A stretch of 64,000 nucleotides of DNA from Roseiarcus sp963822215 (GTDB lineage Bacteria; Pseudomonadota; Alphaproteobacteria; Rhizobiales; Beijerinckiaceae): NCBI GenBank assembly GCA_963822215.1, contig CAWGGX010000016.1:41693-105692 (forward strand). Direction: 5' to 3'. The notes beneath the pieces were generated by a model, which worked only from the letters and a program-made list of their open reading frames with translations, ran no database searches and was not told the origin of the DNA. The position numbers and the translations under genes are program-made. Positions within the stretch are counted from its first letter, which is position 1; each line of letters opens with the position of its first letter. Of the stretch, positions 17,336-26,780 are shown in pieces.

Positions 17336-17716
17336 TCACGGATAACGCGCGACGCACTCGACTTCGAGCTTTCCGCCGAGCGCGAGGCCATTGCAGCCGA
17401 AGGCGGAGCGCGCCGGCAGGCGGTCAGGCTTGAAATAGCCGACATAGATGGCGTTGAACGCGCTCCACTCCGCCATGTCGGCGAGCATAACCGTACACTT
17501 GACGACGTCGTCGAAGCCAAGGCCGCAGAAGCGGAGCACGGCGCCGATATTCTCCATCGTCTGGCGCGCCTGCCCCGCCATGCCGCCGTCCGCGAGGGTC
17601 AGCGTTCCGGGAAGGTTGCCGAGCGCGCCCGAGAGATAGAGCATGTCGCCAACCCGCACGGCCGCGCTGAACGGCAGGCCGAGGGCCTTCATCTCCGGGG
17701 TTTGGAAATAGTGCAT
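17336..17716 (-). CDS. RidA/YjgF-family protein
   Basis: A 126-aa Rid-family protein. RidA members hydrolyse reactive enamine/imine intermediates released by PLP enzymes, protecting the cell from 2-aminoacrylate; subgroups act in degradation pathways. Family segments are visible: VGDMLYLSGALGNLPGT, then QARQTMENIGAVLRFCGLGF, then the C-terminal PARSAFGCNGLALGGKLEVE with the conserved Arg and the Glu that frame the active site. It lies between the DUF559 unit and the vapBC pair, within the segment bracketed by the two IS4 copies. Confidence 0.85.
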   Translation of the reverse strand: MHYFQTPEMKALGLPFSAAVRVGDMLYLSGALGNLPGTLTLADGGMAGQARQTMENIGAVLRFCGLGFDDVVKCTVMLADMAEWSAFNAIYVGYFKPDRLPARSAFGCNGLALGGKLEVECVARYP

Positions 17717-17765
17717 GGAGGTCCTCCGTGGCTGCGTCGTCTTGGGGCTTCCGCGCCTTCCTCCG

Positions 17766-18164
17766 CTATCCGAGCAAGCGCGCCTCGCCGCCCGTCGCGG
17801 CGATCAGCGCCACTGCGTCCCGATCAAAGCTCGTGAAAACGCCGCCGCCGGCCCGTCGGCCCTCGAAGGCGATGACGCCATCGGCGAAATCGCCGCCACT
17901 TTCGAGAAGGGCGAGACCGGCCTCGACCGCCGGTCGGTCGACCACGACGCTTGCGCTCGCCGCCAGTGTTCGCAAAGCCGCCGCGACCTCCTGAGCGCTT
18001 CTTTTGTAGCCGCGGATCATCACCCAAACGAATTCGCACAGCGCCGGAAGCGGCGCTACGACAAGATCCGCTTCGATGAGCGCGGCGACCGCCAGCGCGC
18101 CTTGCGTCGGGTCGTCCAAAACCGCGGCGCGCACGAGAACGTTCGTGTCGGCCGTGATCTTCAC
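17766..18164 (-). CDS. vapC: PIN-domain toxin, VapC-like
   Basis: A 132-aa PIN-domain ribonuclease, the toxin of a type II system. Acidic metal-binding residues are in place: D6 in MKITADTNVLVRA, E44 in LPALCEFVWVM, and the C-terminal aspartates in GGDFADGVIAF and FTSFDRDAVAL. VapC toxins cut tRNA or rRNA and stop translation. The start overlaps the antitoxin stop by four bases, so the pair is coupled. Confidence 0.85.
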   Translation of the reverse strand: MKITADTNVLVRAAVLDDPTQGALAVAALIEADLVVAPLPALCEFVWVMIRGYKRSAQEVAAALRTLAASASVVVDRPAVEAGLALLESGGDFADGVIAFEGRRAGGGVFTSFDRDAVALIAATGGEARLLG

Positions 18165-18415
18165 CGCCTACCCGCCCAGCCGTCGCGAGCAATCGCATTC
18201 ATCTCTTGGATCGAGAGCGTCGGGCCGCCAGCCTCTTTCAGACACCCGACGAACGCCTGGAGATTGGCGCTCGTCGGGGCCGGTCTCACCTCCACGCGGC
18301 CGGGCGCGATGAACTCGACCGTGATCTTGTCGCCTGGCCGAACGCCGAGCCGGTCTAGCACCGCCTTGCGCAGCGTGACCTGGCCCTTTGACGTGATTTT
18401 CAAAGTGCTTTTCAT
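18161..18415 (-). CDS. vapB: AbrB/SpoVT-type antitoxin, VapB-like
   Basis: An 84-aa antitoxin. The N-terminal swapped-hairpin AbrB domain is clear (MKSTLKITSKGQVTLRKAVL, then RLGVRPGDKITVEFIAPGRV), and the C-terminal tail (EMNAIARDGWAGRR) would wrap the VapC active site. AbrB-type antitoxins bind their own promoter, so the pair is probably autoregulated from the 225-bp region upstream, part of which is REP-like sequence abutting IS4 copy 2. Confidence 0.85.
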   Translation of the reverse strand: MKSTLKITSKGQVTLRKAVLDRLGVRPGDKITVEFIAPGRVEVRPAPTSANLQAFVGCLKEAGGPTLSIQEMNAIARDGWAGRR

Positions 18416-18640
18416 AGCGGATATCTAGGAGCGTCGATCGGAGAGCGTTCCGGCGGGTCCAATGTAAGGAAATCGTGCCTTACATTCAAGCCATTTCGCG
18501 GGACCCTGGAGTCGGAACCGTGGCGTCCGGGCGCATTGCCTCGAGGTCCTCGACCGGCCGCGCGACCAAGGCGCGCTCAGGCGGCATCGCCAAAATCTTT
18601 GGGCGCTGGCGCCCTCATCCCTGCCCCTCTCCCGTCCGGG

Positions 18641-20170
18641 CTAGCGTGCGCACACATTCAATTCGCGGACGAGTCAAACACATTTTTTGCAAACATCGCT
18701 TGATCGTTGAGAATCATGTGTGATTCTGTATCGGCCGGCCCTTTGTTTGGAGAGGATCGGCGATGACAGACGTGAACATTGGCTTCTTCGGCGACGTGCG
18801 CCTTGAAAAAAGGGGCGCCTGGCGGTGGAGCGCATGTGCGCGCGCATTAGCGCGGGCTTTCGCCAACTGTGCGACAGCCGGGCGGAGAAGGTTGGTCTGA
18901 CGCGGTTTTTCCGCAATCCGAGAGTGACGGTGGAAGAAATTCTGCGCGGCGCGGCGGAGCGGACGGGAACCGCCGCGGCGGGACGGCACGTCCTGTTGAT
19001 CCAGGATACGAGCGAAATCAACTATGAAGCCAAAGCCAAGCGCAAGCGTGGCCTTGGCCGCGTCGGCAACAGCAAGGACGTCGGCCTGTTCGTCCATCCG
19101 GCGCTGGCGGTCGACGCCGCCGACGGCGGCGTCCTGGGGCTCGCGGGGGCGACGATCTGGCGGCGAACGCGGATCAAGGAGGACGACTACCAGAGCCTGC
19201 CGATCGAGGAGAAGGAGAGCAACAAGTGGCTCGCCACGCCCCTGGCGGCGAAGCGGTTCCTGAACTCGGCGACGATGATCACCGAGATCTCCGATCGGGA
19301 GGCCGACATCTACGAGCATTTCGCCCGCGTGCCCGATGGGCGAACGCATGTCCTGGTTCGCGCCGTGCGCGATCGGGCGCTCATCGAGGCGGGCGAGCGG
19401 CTGCTGTCGAAGATCGCCGCCGCGCCGGAAGCGGGCCGTCTGAGCTTCGATCTGCCCGGCCGGCCCGGACGGACGGCCCGGAAGGTCACGCTGGCGGTGC
19501 GTTTCTGTCCGGTCGTCCTGCGTCGTCCCGAGCGCGGCGCCGACCGGCGGGATCCGCCCGGCGTCGCGCTCAATCTCGTCGAGGCGCGCGAAATCGACCC
19601 GCCGCCCTCCGAGGAGCCGATCGTCTGGCGCCTGTTGACGACGCATGGCGTGAGCACGCTTGCCCAAGCGGCGTGGATTATCGAGCTCTATCGCTATCGC
19701 TGGATCATCGAGCAGCTCTTCCGCACCCTCAAGTCGCAGGGCTTCGACCTCGAAGACAGCCTCTTGCGCGACGGCGACGCGCTCGAACGCCTGGCGGCGA
19801 CCGCGCTGATCGCCGCCGCGAGCGTCATGCAACTGGTCCAGGGACGGGACGAGGCGGGCGCGGCTTTCCCGGCCGCGCGCGTCTTCGAACCCGACGAAAT
19901 CGCCGTTCTGGAGGCGCTGGCCGGCAAATTCGAAGGCAAGACCCAGAAGCAGAAGAACCCGCACCCCAGACGCAGCCTGGCTTGGGCGGCCTGGTGCATC
20001 GCCCGCCTCGGCGGCTGGACCGGCTACGCCAAAGAGCGTTCGCCAGGCCCTATCACCTTCGTCCACGGCCTGCGCCGCTTCCACGCCATCGCAGAAGGCT
20101 TCAATCTCGCCGCCGCCACCTCGCCTGCCCCACTTGACAGCTGAGCAAATCAAATGTGTGCGCACGCTAG
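18641..20170 (+). mobile_element. IS4-family insertion sequence, copy 2 (1530 bp)
   Basis: Same ends, same length and, as far as I can see, the same sequence as copy 1, in direct orientation. It also sits in a REP-like palindrome (left flank CCTCTCCCGTCCGGG, right flank CCCCCGCACGGGAGAGG), but unlike copy 1 the two 10-base flanks do not match, so no intact target duplication is present. Confidence 0.93.
18763..20144 (+). CDS. IS4-family transposase, copy 2, same -1 frame change
   Basis: The predicted protein is identical to copy 1, including the A6 run that puts the MTDVNIGFFGDVRLEK leader out of frame with the catalytic part (open from GTG 18825). The Y(2)R(3)E(6)K signature is intact. Two identical copies argue that transposition happened recently from this state of the gene. 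Confidence 0.85.
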
Positions 20171-20196
20171 CCCCCGCACGGGAGAGGGGTAGCGCC

Positions 20197-21141
20197 TCAG
20201 TACCCCCGCGTCCTGTCCACCACGTTTTGCAGCGGCTCGCCGCGCTCGTACGCCTCGATCTGCCGTGCAATTGCGGCGACGATCGCGCCGGGCTCCGAGA
20301 CTGCGGCGTTGTGCGGGCTCACGTAGACGGCGGGATGCGACCAGAGCGGCGAGTCCGCGGGCAGCGGCTCGCGCTCGAACACGTCGAGCGAAGCGCCCTT
20401 CAGCACGCCGGTTTCGAGAGCCTCGACGAGGTCGGCCTCGACCTGCAAGCCGCCGCGGCCGGCGTTGATCAGCACGGGCCCGCCGAGCGGGCCGTCTCGT
20501 TTCAACTGGGCAAAGAGTCCTGCGTTCAGCATCCCGCGCGTTTCCGAAGTGAGCGGCAACAGGACCACGAGCATGTCGGCGCCGGCGAGCAGCCGTCGCA
20601 GCCCATCCGGGCCGTGGAACGACTCCACGTCCGCGAAAGCCTTCGGCGTGGCGCTCCAGCCGGCGACCCGAAAGCCCAACGCCACGAGCTTGGTCGCCGC
20701 GTCCGCGCCCAGCGCGCCGAGGCCGAGCACGCCGACGCGCACGTCGGCCGCTTTCGGCTGCGTTTCGTCGTCGGCCCAGATTGTTTCGCGCTGCTGCCGC
20801 TCGTAGCGGCGAAGCTGGCGCAGATGGGCAAGGGCGTGCAGGACGACCCATTCGCTCATCCGGTCGCGGAGGTCCGGATCGACGAGGCGCACGATCGGAG
20901 CGTCGGGCAGCGCCGGATCGGCGAACAGGTGATCGACGCCAGCGCCGAGGGAAAAGATCGCGTTCAGGTTCGCCAGGCCGTCCAGCGCTCCGGGCGGATG
21001 GCGCCAGGAGAGGACGTAGCGGATGCTCGCTGGGTCGAAGGGCTCGCCGAGCGCGACGACGGCGTGGAGGGGCAGAACAACGGCCAGCCGCGCGCGCCAC
21101 GGCTTGGGGTCTATGTTGGGCGCGGCGAACAGGATGGTCAT
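20197..21141 (-). CDS. Glyoxylate/hydroxypyruvate reductase A-type D-2-hydroxyacid dehydrogenase
   Basis: A 314-aa NAD(P)H-dependent reductase of the GhrA subgroup, converting glyoxylate to glycolate or hydroxypyruvate to glycerate. Visible features are NLNAIFSLGAGVDHLF (substrate-side loop), the nucleotide motif VGVLGLGALGADAA (GxGxxG), and the catalytic Arg in INAGRGGLQVE, Glu in LDVFEREPLP and His in VSPHNAAVSEP. The ATG overlaps an upstream TGA (CAATGA) that closes a short unexplained open stretch. Probably co-transcribed with the YCII gene. Confidence 0.88.
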   Translation of the reverse strand: MTILFAAPNIDPKPWRARLAVVLPLHAVVALGEPFDPASIRYVLSWRHPPGALDGLANLNAIFSLGAGVDHLFADPALPDAPIVRLVDPDLRDRMSEWVVLHALAHLRQLRRYERQQRETIWADDETQPKAADVRVGVLGLGALGADAATKLVALGFRVAGWSATPKAFADVESFHGPDGLRRLLAGADMLVVLLPLTSETRGMLNAGLFAQLKRDGPLGGPVLINAGRGGLQVEADLVEALETGVLKGASLDVFEREPLPADSPLWSHPAVYVSPHNAAVSEPGAIVAAIARQIEAYERGEPLQNVVDRTRGY

Positions 21142-21257
21142 TGCACCGACAGAATGCGCTCGACGATCCGCTCCGCCAAGACCGAGTCAGGCGCGCAGAC
21201 GATCAGACCGCCCGACGGCGCAACCTCGCCGCCGAGCGCCGCTGGCGTGCTGAGCCT

Positions 21258-21575
21258 CTAAGCCCCAGAAGCCGCGGCCGCCTCGTCGAACCAATGCTCC
21301 GTCCAGGTCTGGCGCTTCACCGGTTGGAACTCGGTGAACGTGAAGACCGCGAGCTTTTCCCTATTGAGCGGCTCCTCCTGGAACATGGTTTCGAGAGCTT
21401 CAGCCGATTTGGCGCGGGCTACGAGATAGCCGCCCGTCGGGGGGTTCTTCGGGCCCGAACAGAGGAAAAGTCCGGCGTCGTAGCCTTTCTGCAGCCAGGC
21501 GCGATGACGCGCGTAGGCTTCGCGCACCTGCTCGATCGGCGCCGCATAGACCGCCTCGACCACGAAATGCTTCAT
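21258..21575 (-). CDS. YCII-domain protein
   Basis: A 105-aa protein of the YCII superfamily (ferredoxin-like alpha/beta fold; some members are dehalogenase- or muconolactone isomerase-like). It starts MKHFVVEAVYAAPIEQVREA and has the family His/Asp region (RHRAWLQKGYDAGLFLCSGP) and GGYLVARAKSAEALETMFQE. GAGGAA precedes the ATG. It is divergent from a TetR gene, 97 bases away, with a TetR-like operator between them, so it is probably the regulated target. Substrate unknown. Confidence 0.8.
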   Translation of the reverse strand: MKHFVVEAVYAAPIEQVREAYARHRAWLQKGYDAGLFLCSGPKNPPTGGYLVARAKSAEALETMFQEEPLNREKLAVFTFTEFQPVKRQTWTEHWFDEAAAASGA

Positions 21576-21620
21576 TTCCGTTCCTCGACCCGACCTACGC
21601 GGCCGCCCTGACACTCGACT

Positions 21621-21640
21621 GTTACGAACCGGTCGGTTAC
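21621..21640. promoter_or_regulatory. Putative TetR operator between YCII and tetR genes
   Basis: GTTACGAACCGGTCGGTTAC contains the ACCGGTCGGT core often found at operators of TetR repressors in alphaproteobacteria, with GTTAC at both ends. It would cover the divergent promoters. Not tested. Confidence 0.5.
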
Positions 21641-21672
21641 ATGTCAAGCCGAATGGCTACGGCGAGGTTGCG

Positions 21673-22320
21673 ATGAAGCAGGGTTCGAAGCAGACGCCGC
21701 GCGGCCCGGCTCGCGGGAAGCTGGCTCGCGACAGGGTCTGCGAAGTCGCGGCCGACCTATTCTACCGCAAGGGCCTACACGCGGTCGGCGTGGAGGAAAT
21801 TGTCAAGGAAGCTGGGGTCGCCAAAATCAGTCTTTATCGCAGCTTCGCCTCCAAGGACGATTTGATCGTGACCTATCTCGATGAACGTGGAAAGACGTTC
21901 CTTCGCGACTGGGATGATGCCTTTGAGCGCTACCGGGACGATCCTCGCGCGCAACTGCGCGCGATCATGACTTCCATCGCGGAACGGACGACCAGCGACG
22001 GTTATCGCGGCTGTCCCTTCATCAACTTCTGCGCCGAGTATCCAGAGTCGTCCCACGGGGGCCACGAAGTCGCCCGGGCGATCAAGCGGGCGTTACAGGA
22101 GCGTTTCCTGCGGCTCGCGAAGGCCCTGCGCGCTCGGAATCCAGCGAAGCTGGCCGACGCCTTCTTGCTCTTGGTGGAAGGCGCCTACGCGATCAGTCAG
22201 ACGCTCGGCGGCGGTGACGAGGGCGTGGGCCATTCGATCGTATGGACCAGCGAAATCCTCGTCGAAGCGGAGCTCAACGCCTTCCGGCCTTCGACGTCGA
22301 GGGCGAACCAGGGAGCGTGA
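21673..22320 (+). CDS. TetR/AcrR-family transcriptional regulator
   Basis: A 215-aa repressor. The N-terminal HTH (about 18-62) reads RVCEVAADLFYRKGLHAVGV, then EEIVKEAGVAKISLYRSFAS with the recognition helix. The C-terminal ligand-binding domain contains GYRGCPFINFCAEYPE, a motif shared by a TetR subgroup that responds to small organic compounds. It is divergent from the YCII/reductase genes and likely controls them together with itself. Convergent with deoA. Confidence 0.88.
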   Translation: MKQGSKQTPRGPARGKLARDRVCEVAADLFYRKGLHAVGVEEIVKEAGVAKISLYRSFASKDDLIVTYLDERGKTFLRDWDDAFERYRDDPRAQLRAIMTSIAERTTSDGYRGCPFINFCAEYPESSHGGHEVARAIKRALQERFLRLAKALRARNPAKLADAFLLLVEGAYAISQTLGGGDEGVGHSIVWTSEILVEAELNAFRPSTSRANQGA

Positions 22321-22410
22321 CACGTCGGCGCGACGGCCAAGGCGCACGAGCCGGCATTGGGCGATCGCCTCGGCGGCTTTCACCGCGCCGAAAAGCCAGG
22401 GCGAGACCAG

Positions 22411-23744
<1,334 letters not shown>

Positions 23745-23748
<4 letters not shown>

Positions 23749-24566
23749 GCCGATTTCGCCTCGTAGGCGCGGATGAAGCCCCGCAGGAGCCGCTTGAAGT
23801 TTTCGGCGGCGAGGCTGGCGTATTCCCGGGTCTCCTCGTGGCTCGGGGCGCCGCCGGCGAGGCCCGCCGCGTAATTGGTCACCACCGAGACGGCGGCGAC
23901 GTCGAGGCCCGCGCGGCGGGCGAGGATCACTTCCGGCACGGTCGACATGCCGACGAGGTCGGCCCCGAGCGTGCGCGCGGCGCGGATTTCGGCCGGCGTC
24001 TCGAAGCTCGGGCCGGAGAACCACATATAGACGCCCTCGTGCAGGGCGACGCCCGCCTCCCGCGCCGCGCGATGCAGCGCCTCGATCAGGTTCGGGTCAT
24101 AGGCGCGGGTCAGCGGCACGAAGCGGTCGGCGCCGGCATGGCCAATGAGCGGGTTCGTTCCCGAGAAGTTGATGTGGTCGGTGATCGCCACGAGCGACGG
24201 CGGCCGCCATTCGGTGTTGAGCCCGCCGGCGGCGTTGGTGATGAGCAGCGTCTCGCCGCCGAGGCTCTTGAACGTGTCGATCGCGACCCGCATCGCGCTG
24301 GCGTCGCCGCGCTCGTAATAGTGGCCGCGGCCCTGGAAGAGCGCGACCCGCTTGCCTTCGATCGCGCCGACGACCAGCCGCCCGGCATGGCCCTCGACGC
24401 TTGGCACGGGAAAGCCCGGAAGCTCCGAATAGGCGAGCTGGACGGCGTCCGCCGCTTCCTCGGCGAACGGGCCGAGGCCGGAACCGAGCACGATGCCGAG
24501 CGGCGGCAAGCCCTCGAGACCGTGCTCCTTGAGCGCGACGATCGCGCCTCCGATGTCCTGATCCAT
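23745..24566 (-). CDS. Purine nucleoside phosphorylase (trimeric, PNP class)
   Basis: Phosphorolyses inosine, guanosine and their deoxy forms to base and (deoxy)ribose-1-phosphate. The 273-aa protein has the trimeric-PNP signatures GIVLGSGLGPFAEEA, FQGRGHYYERGDAS, LITNAAGGLN, VAITDHINFSGTNPL and GPSFETPAEIRA, plus the base-binding N in SVVTNYAAGL. Coupled to deoA by a 4-bp overlap. The 200 bases before it separate it from the toxin-antitoxin insertion that splits it from cdd. Confidence 0.92.
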
Positions 24567-24770
24567 GCGACGGCTCCGTATCGCGACGCTACCGGGGTCG
24601 TGACCCGCTTTCGCGCTGGGCCGGCCGCGGCCCCTTCCCGGAAAGAGGGAAAGAGGGGGTCATTGATTGCTTGGTAGAGCGGAGCGCGAAGAAAGGCTGA
24701 AGTCAAGGAAGCGCGCACGCCGTCATCCCTTCACATCCCTCTGGGGCTCCGAAAACCTCTAGCCGAAGAA

Positions 24771-25088
24771 TCATTCAGCGGGGTCAAGCTCGCCGAGCTT
24801 GACCCGCAAGGCTTTCGCGATCCGCGAGCGGCGATGTGAGGCTGCGCCTTCCCTGCCGCGTCGGCCAGTTTCGCCTGCGTCATGCCGCGCTTCGCGCTTC
24901 AGAAGGCGACCGGCGTCGGCCGCCATAAGGGCATCGACCTCCTCGAGCGTCAGCGCTTTGTCCCGCCCGGCGTAATAGTCCGCCATCGCTTGGGCATGAG
25001 CAAGCTGGTCGCAGAGATCCTCGAATTCGTCGGCTGGGAGGATGGCCAGCTTTTCGCCGCCGGGCGTGATGATGAGCTTTGCGGTCAT
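24771..25088 (-). pseudogene. Xre-type antitoxin with an out-of-frame HTH
   Basis: The first 60 residues (MTAKLIITPGGEKLAILPAD...) match the N-terminal region of HigA-like antitoxins that pair with RelE-type toxins. The helix-turn-helix is then not readable in this frame (DAGETGRRGREGAASHRR). In the +1 frame, from ATG 24883, the same DNA encodes MTQAKLADAAGKAQPHIAA, a clear Xre HTH, and the original frame then ends in a typical SRIAKALRVKLGELDP tail. Two compensating indels, or an indel plus a deletion of part of the domain, therefore seem to have scrambled the DNA-binding part. The protein may still bind toxin through its N terminus. Confidence 0.65.
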
Positions 25089-25105
25089 GGCCTTGAAGAA
25101 TACCT

Positions 25106-25354
25106 TCAATCGTAGATCGAGCCGCGAGGTCCGATTTCCGTTACAATGATCTCTGTTTCTGTTTCCTCAGACAGAACGCGGAAGTCCCCGACTCGGAGTC
25201 TCTTCAGCGCGGAGCCTTGCAGCTCGGGCATCTGCTTTGCAAGCGATGCTGGCCCCGCGGCGTAGACCGCGAGCTTTTCCCGAATTCGGGGAGCCATATT
25301 CTTGTACTTGCACAGCCCCGAATACGCCGGTTTCAGGAAGACAAGCCTTTTCAC
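25106..25354 (-). CDS. RelE/ParE-superfamily toxin
   Basis: An 82-aa toxin-like protein from GTG 25354 (VKRLVFLKPAYSG); the frame stays open to a TTG at 25381 but homologous proteins start near this GTG. Family features: PRIREKLAVYAAGPASLAKQ in the helical part, then the strand block ALKRLRVGDFRVLSEE and IIVTEIGPRGSIYD. RelE-type toxins cut mRNA on the ribosome; ParE relatives poison gyrase. It precedes the damaged antitoxin by 17 bases (toxin-first order as in higBA). The pair interrupts the nucleoside operon. Confidence 0.75.
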   Translation of the reverse strand: MKRLVFLKPAYSGLCKYKNMAPRIREKLAVYAAGPASLAKQMPELQGSALKRLRVGDFRVLSEETETEIIVTEIGPRGSIYD

Positions 25355-25399
25355 GTCATCAGAATATAGAAATTTGACCAAGATGTCAATCTTTGCCGT

Positions 25400-25813
25400 T
25401 CATCCTTTCAAGTGCCCAGGCCCGAACGACTCCGGCAGGAGCGTCGCGAGCCGGAACGTCGCGCGGACGCCTTCCGGCCCGGCGACATGGACGATCGTTC
25501 CGTCATCGGCGAATTCGCGGATGCGCTGGCGGCAGCCGCCGCACGGGGTGCAGAGCGCCGCGCCGTCGCCGACGACGCAGATTTCCGCGATCCGCCGCGC
25601 GCCGGCGGCGGCCATGGCGGCGATGGCGCTCGTCTCGGCGCACCATCCTTCGGGATAGGATGCGTTCTCGACGTTGCCGCCGGAGTAGATCGCGCCGTCC
25701 GGGGTCATGAGCGCCGCCCCGACGCGGAATTTGGAATAGGGCGCGTAAGATCTCGCCTGCGCCGCCTTCGCGGCGGCGAACAGCTCGGCGAGTGGGTCAG
25801 CGCTCTTTGACAT
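25400..25813 (-). CDS. cdd: Cytidine deaminase
   Basis: Deaminates cytidine and deoxycytidine to the uridine forms in pyrimidine salvage. A 137-aa homotetrameric-type enzyme with the zinc and catalytic motifs GGNVENASYPEGWCAETSAI (Cys-Ala-Glu) and CTPCGGCRQ (C-x2-C). The start overlaps the end of the permease gene by 17 bases, consistent with one operon that imports nucleosides and then degrades them. Confidence 0.93.
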   Translation of the reverse strand: MSKSADPLAELFAAAKAAQARSYAPYSKFRVGAALMTPDGAIYSGGNVENASYPEGWCAETSAIAAMAAAGARRIAEICVVGDGAALCTPCGGCRQRIREFADDGTIVHVAGPEGVRATFRLATLLPESFGPGHLKG

Positions 25814-26768
25814 ACGGGATCCCCGAGGCGCGCGGCGGGATCGCCTTGCCGATGAAGCCAGCGAGCAGAATGACGGTCAGGACGTAGGGCAGCGCCTCGA
25901 TCGCCTGGACCGGCACCGGGCCGATCACCGGTAGCTCGACCCCCTGCAGGCGGATCGCCAACGCGTCGAGGAAGCCGAACAGGAGGCAGGTAGCGAGCGC
26001 CGGCCAAGGCCGCCACTTGGCGAACACGAGCGCGGCGAGCGCGATGAAGCCGCGCCCGGCCGACATGTGCGGCTGGAAATAGGCTTCCTGCGACAGCACC
26101 AGATAGACGCCGGCGAGACCGACCAGCACGCCGCAGATGACGACGGCGCTGTAGCGGAGCGCCCGGACCGAGATGCCCGCCGTGTCGACCGCGGCGGGGT
26201 TCTCGCCGACCGCGCGCAGGCGCAGGCCGAACCGAGTGCTGTAGAGCGCCCAGTAGGTCAGCGGGACCATCAGGAACGCGACGTAGGTGATCAGGTCGTG
26301 CCCCGACAGCAGATGCTGATAGATCGGGCCGACGATTGGAACGGCGCCGATCTCGCGCGCGAAGGGCCAGTCGATCGTGCCGAACTGGGCGGTGTCCGGC
26401 AACTGCGGCGTGCGGCCGCCCTGCTGCCAGATCGCGTTGCCGATGAGGGCGGTGAGGCCGTCGGCGACCATGTTGATCGCCGTGCCGGAGACAATCTGGT
26501 TGGCGCGCTGATCAATCGAGGCGTAGCCGTGGATGAGCGAGAAGACGATGGTCGAGGCGACGCCGACCGCGAGCCCCGCCCAGACGTTGCCGGTGAAGGT
26601 CGCGCCCACCGCGGAGCCAAACGCGCCGACCAGAATCTTGCCCTCGAGGCCGATGTCCACCACGCCCGAGCGCTCAGACCACAGGCCCGCAAGACAGGCG
26701 AGGATCAGCGGGACGGCGAGCCGGATCCCCGAGGCGAAGACGACGATGAAGGCGTCAAATCCTTCCAT
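25797..26768 (-). CDS. Nucleoside ABC transporter permease (NupQ/BmpC type)
   Basis: A 323-aa inner-membrane permease of the BPD_transp_2 family with about eight or nine hydrophobic segments. It begins MEGFDAFIVVFASGIRLAVP, has the conserved GLWSERSGVVDIGLEGKILV loop, and near residue 195 GLRLRAVGENPAAVDTAGIS, the coupling region that meets the ATPase. It forms a heterodimer with the larger permease encoded just upstream (12 bases apart). Substrate (nucleosides) is inferred from the salvage enzymes in the operon. Confidence 0.88.
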   Translation of the reverse strand: MEGFDAFIVVFASGIRLAVPLILACLAGLWSERSGVVDIGLEGKILVGAFGSAVGATFTGNVWAGLAVGVASTIVFSLIHGYASIDQRANQIVSGTAINMVADGLTALIGNAIWQQGGRTPQLPDTAQFGTIDWPFAREIGAVPIVGPIYQHLLSGHDLITYVAFLMVPLTYWALYSTRFGLRLRAVGENPAAVDTAGISVRALRYSAVVICGVLVGLAGVYLVLSQEAYFQPHMSAGRGFIALAALVFAKWRPWPALATCLLFGFLDALAIRLQGVELPVIGPVPVQAIEALPYVLTVILLAGFIGKAIPPRASGIPYVKER

Positions 26769-26780
26769 GGGTTCCGGCCC

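Noticed and set aside
15328..20170. Simple composite transposon made of two IS4 copies
   Set aside because: Copy 1 has its own target duplication and the outer flanks of the pair do not match, so a single transposition of the whole unit is not supported.
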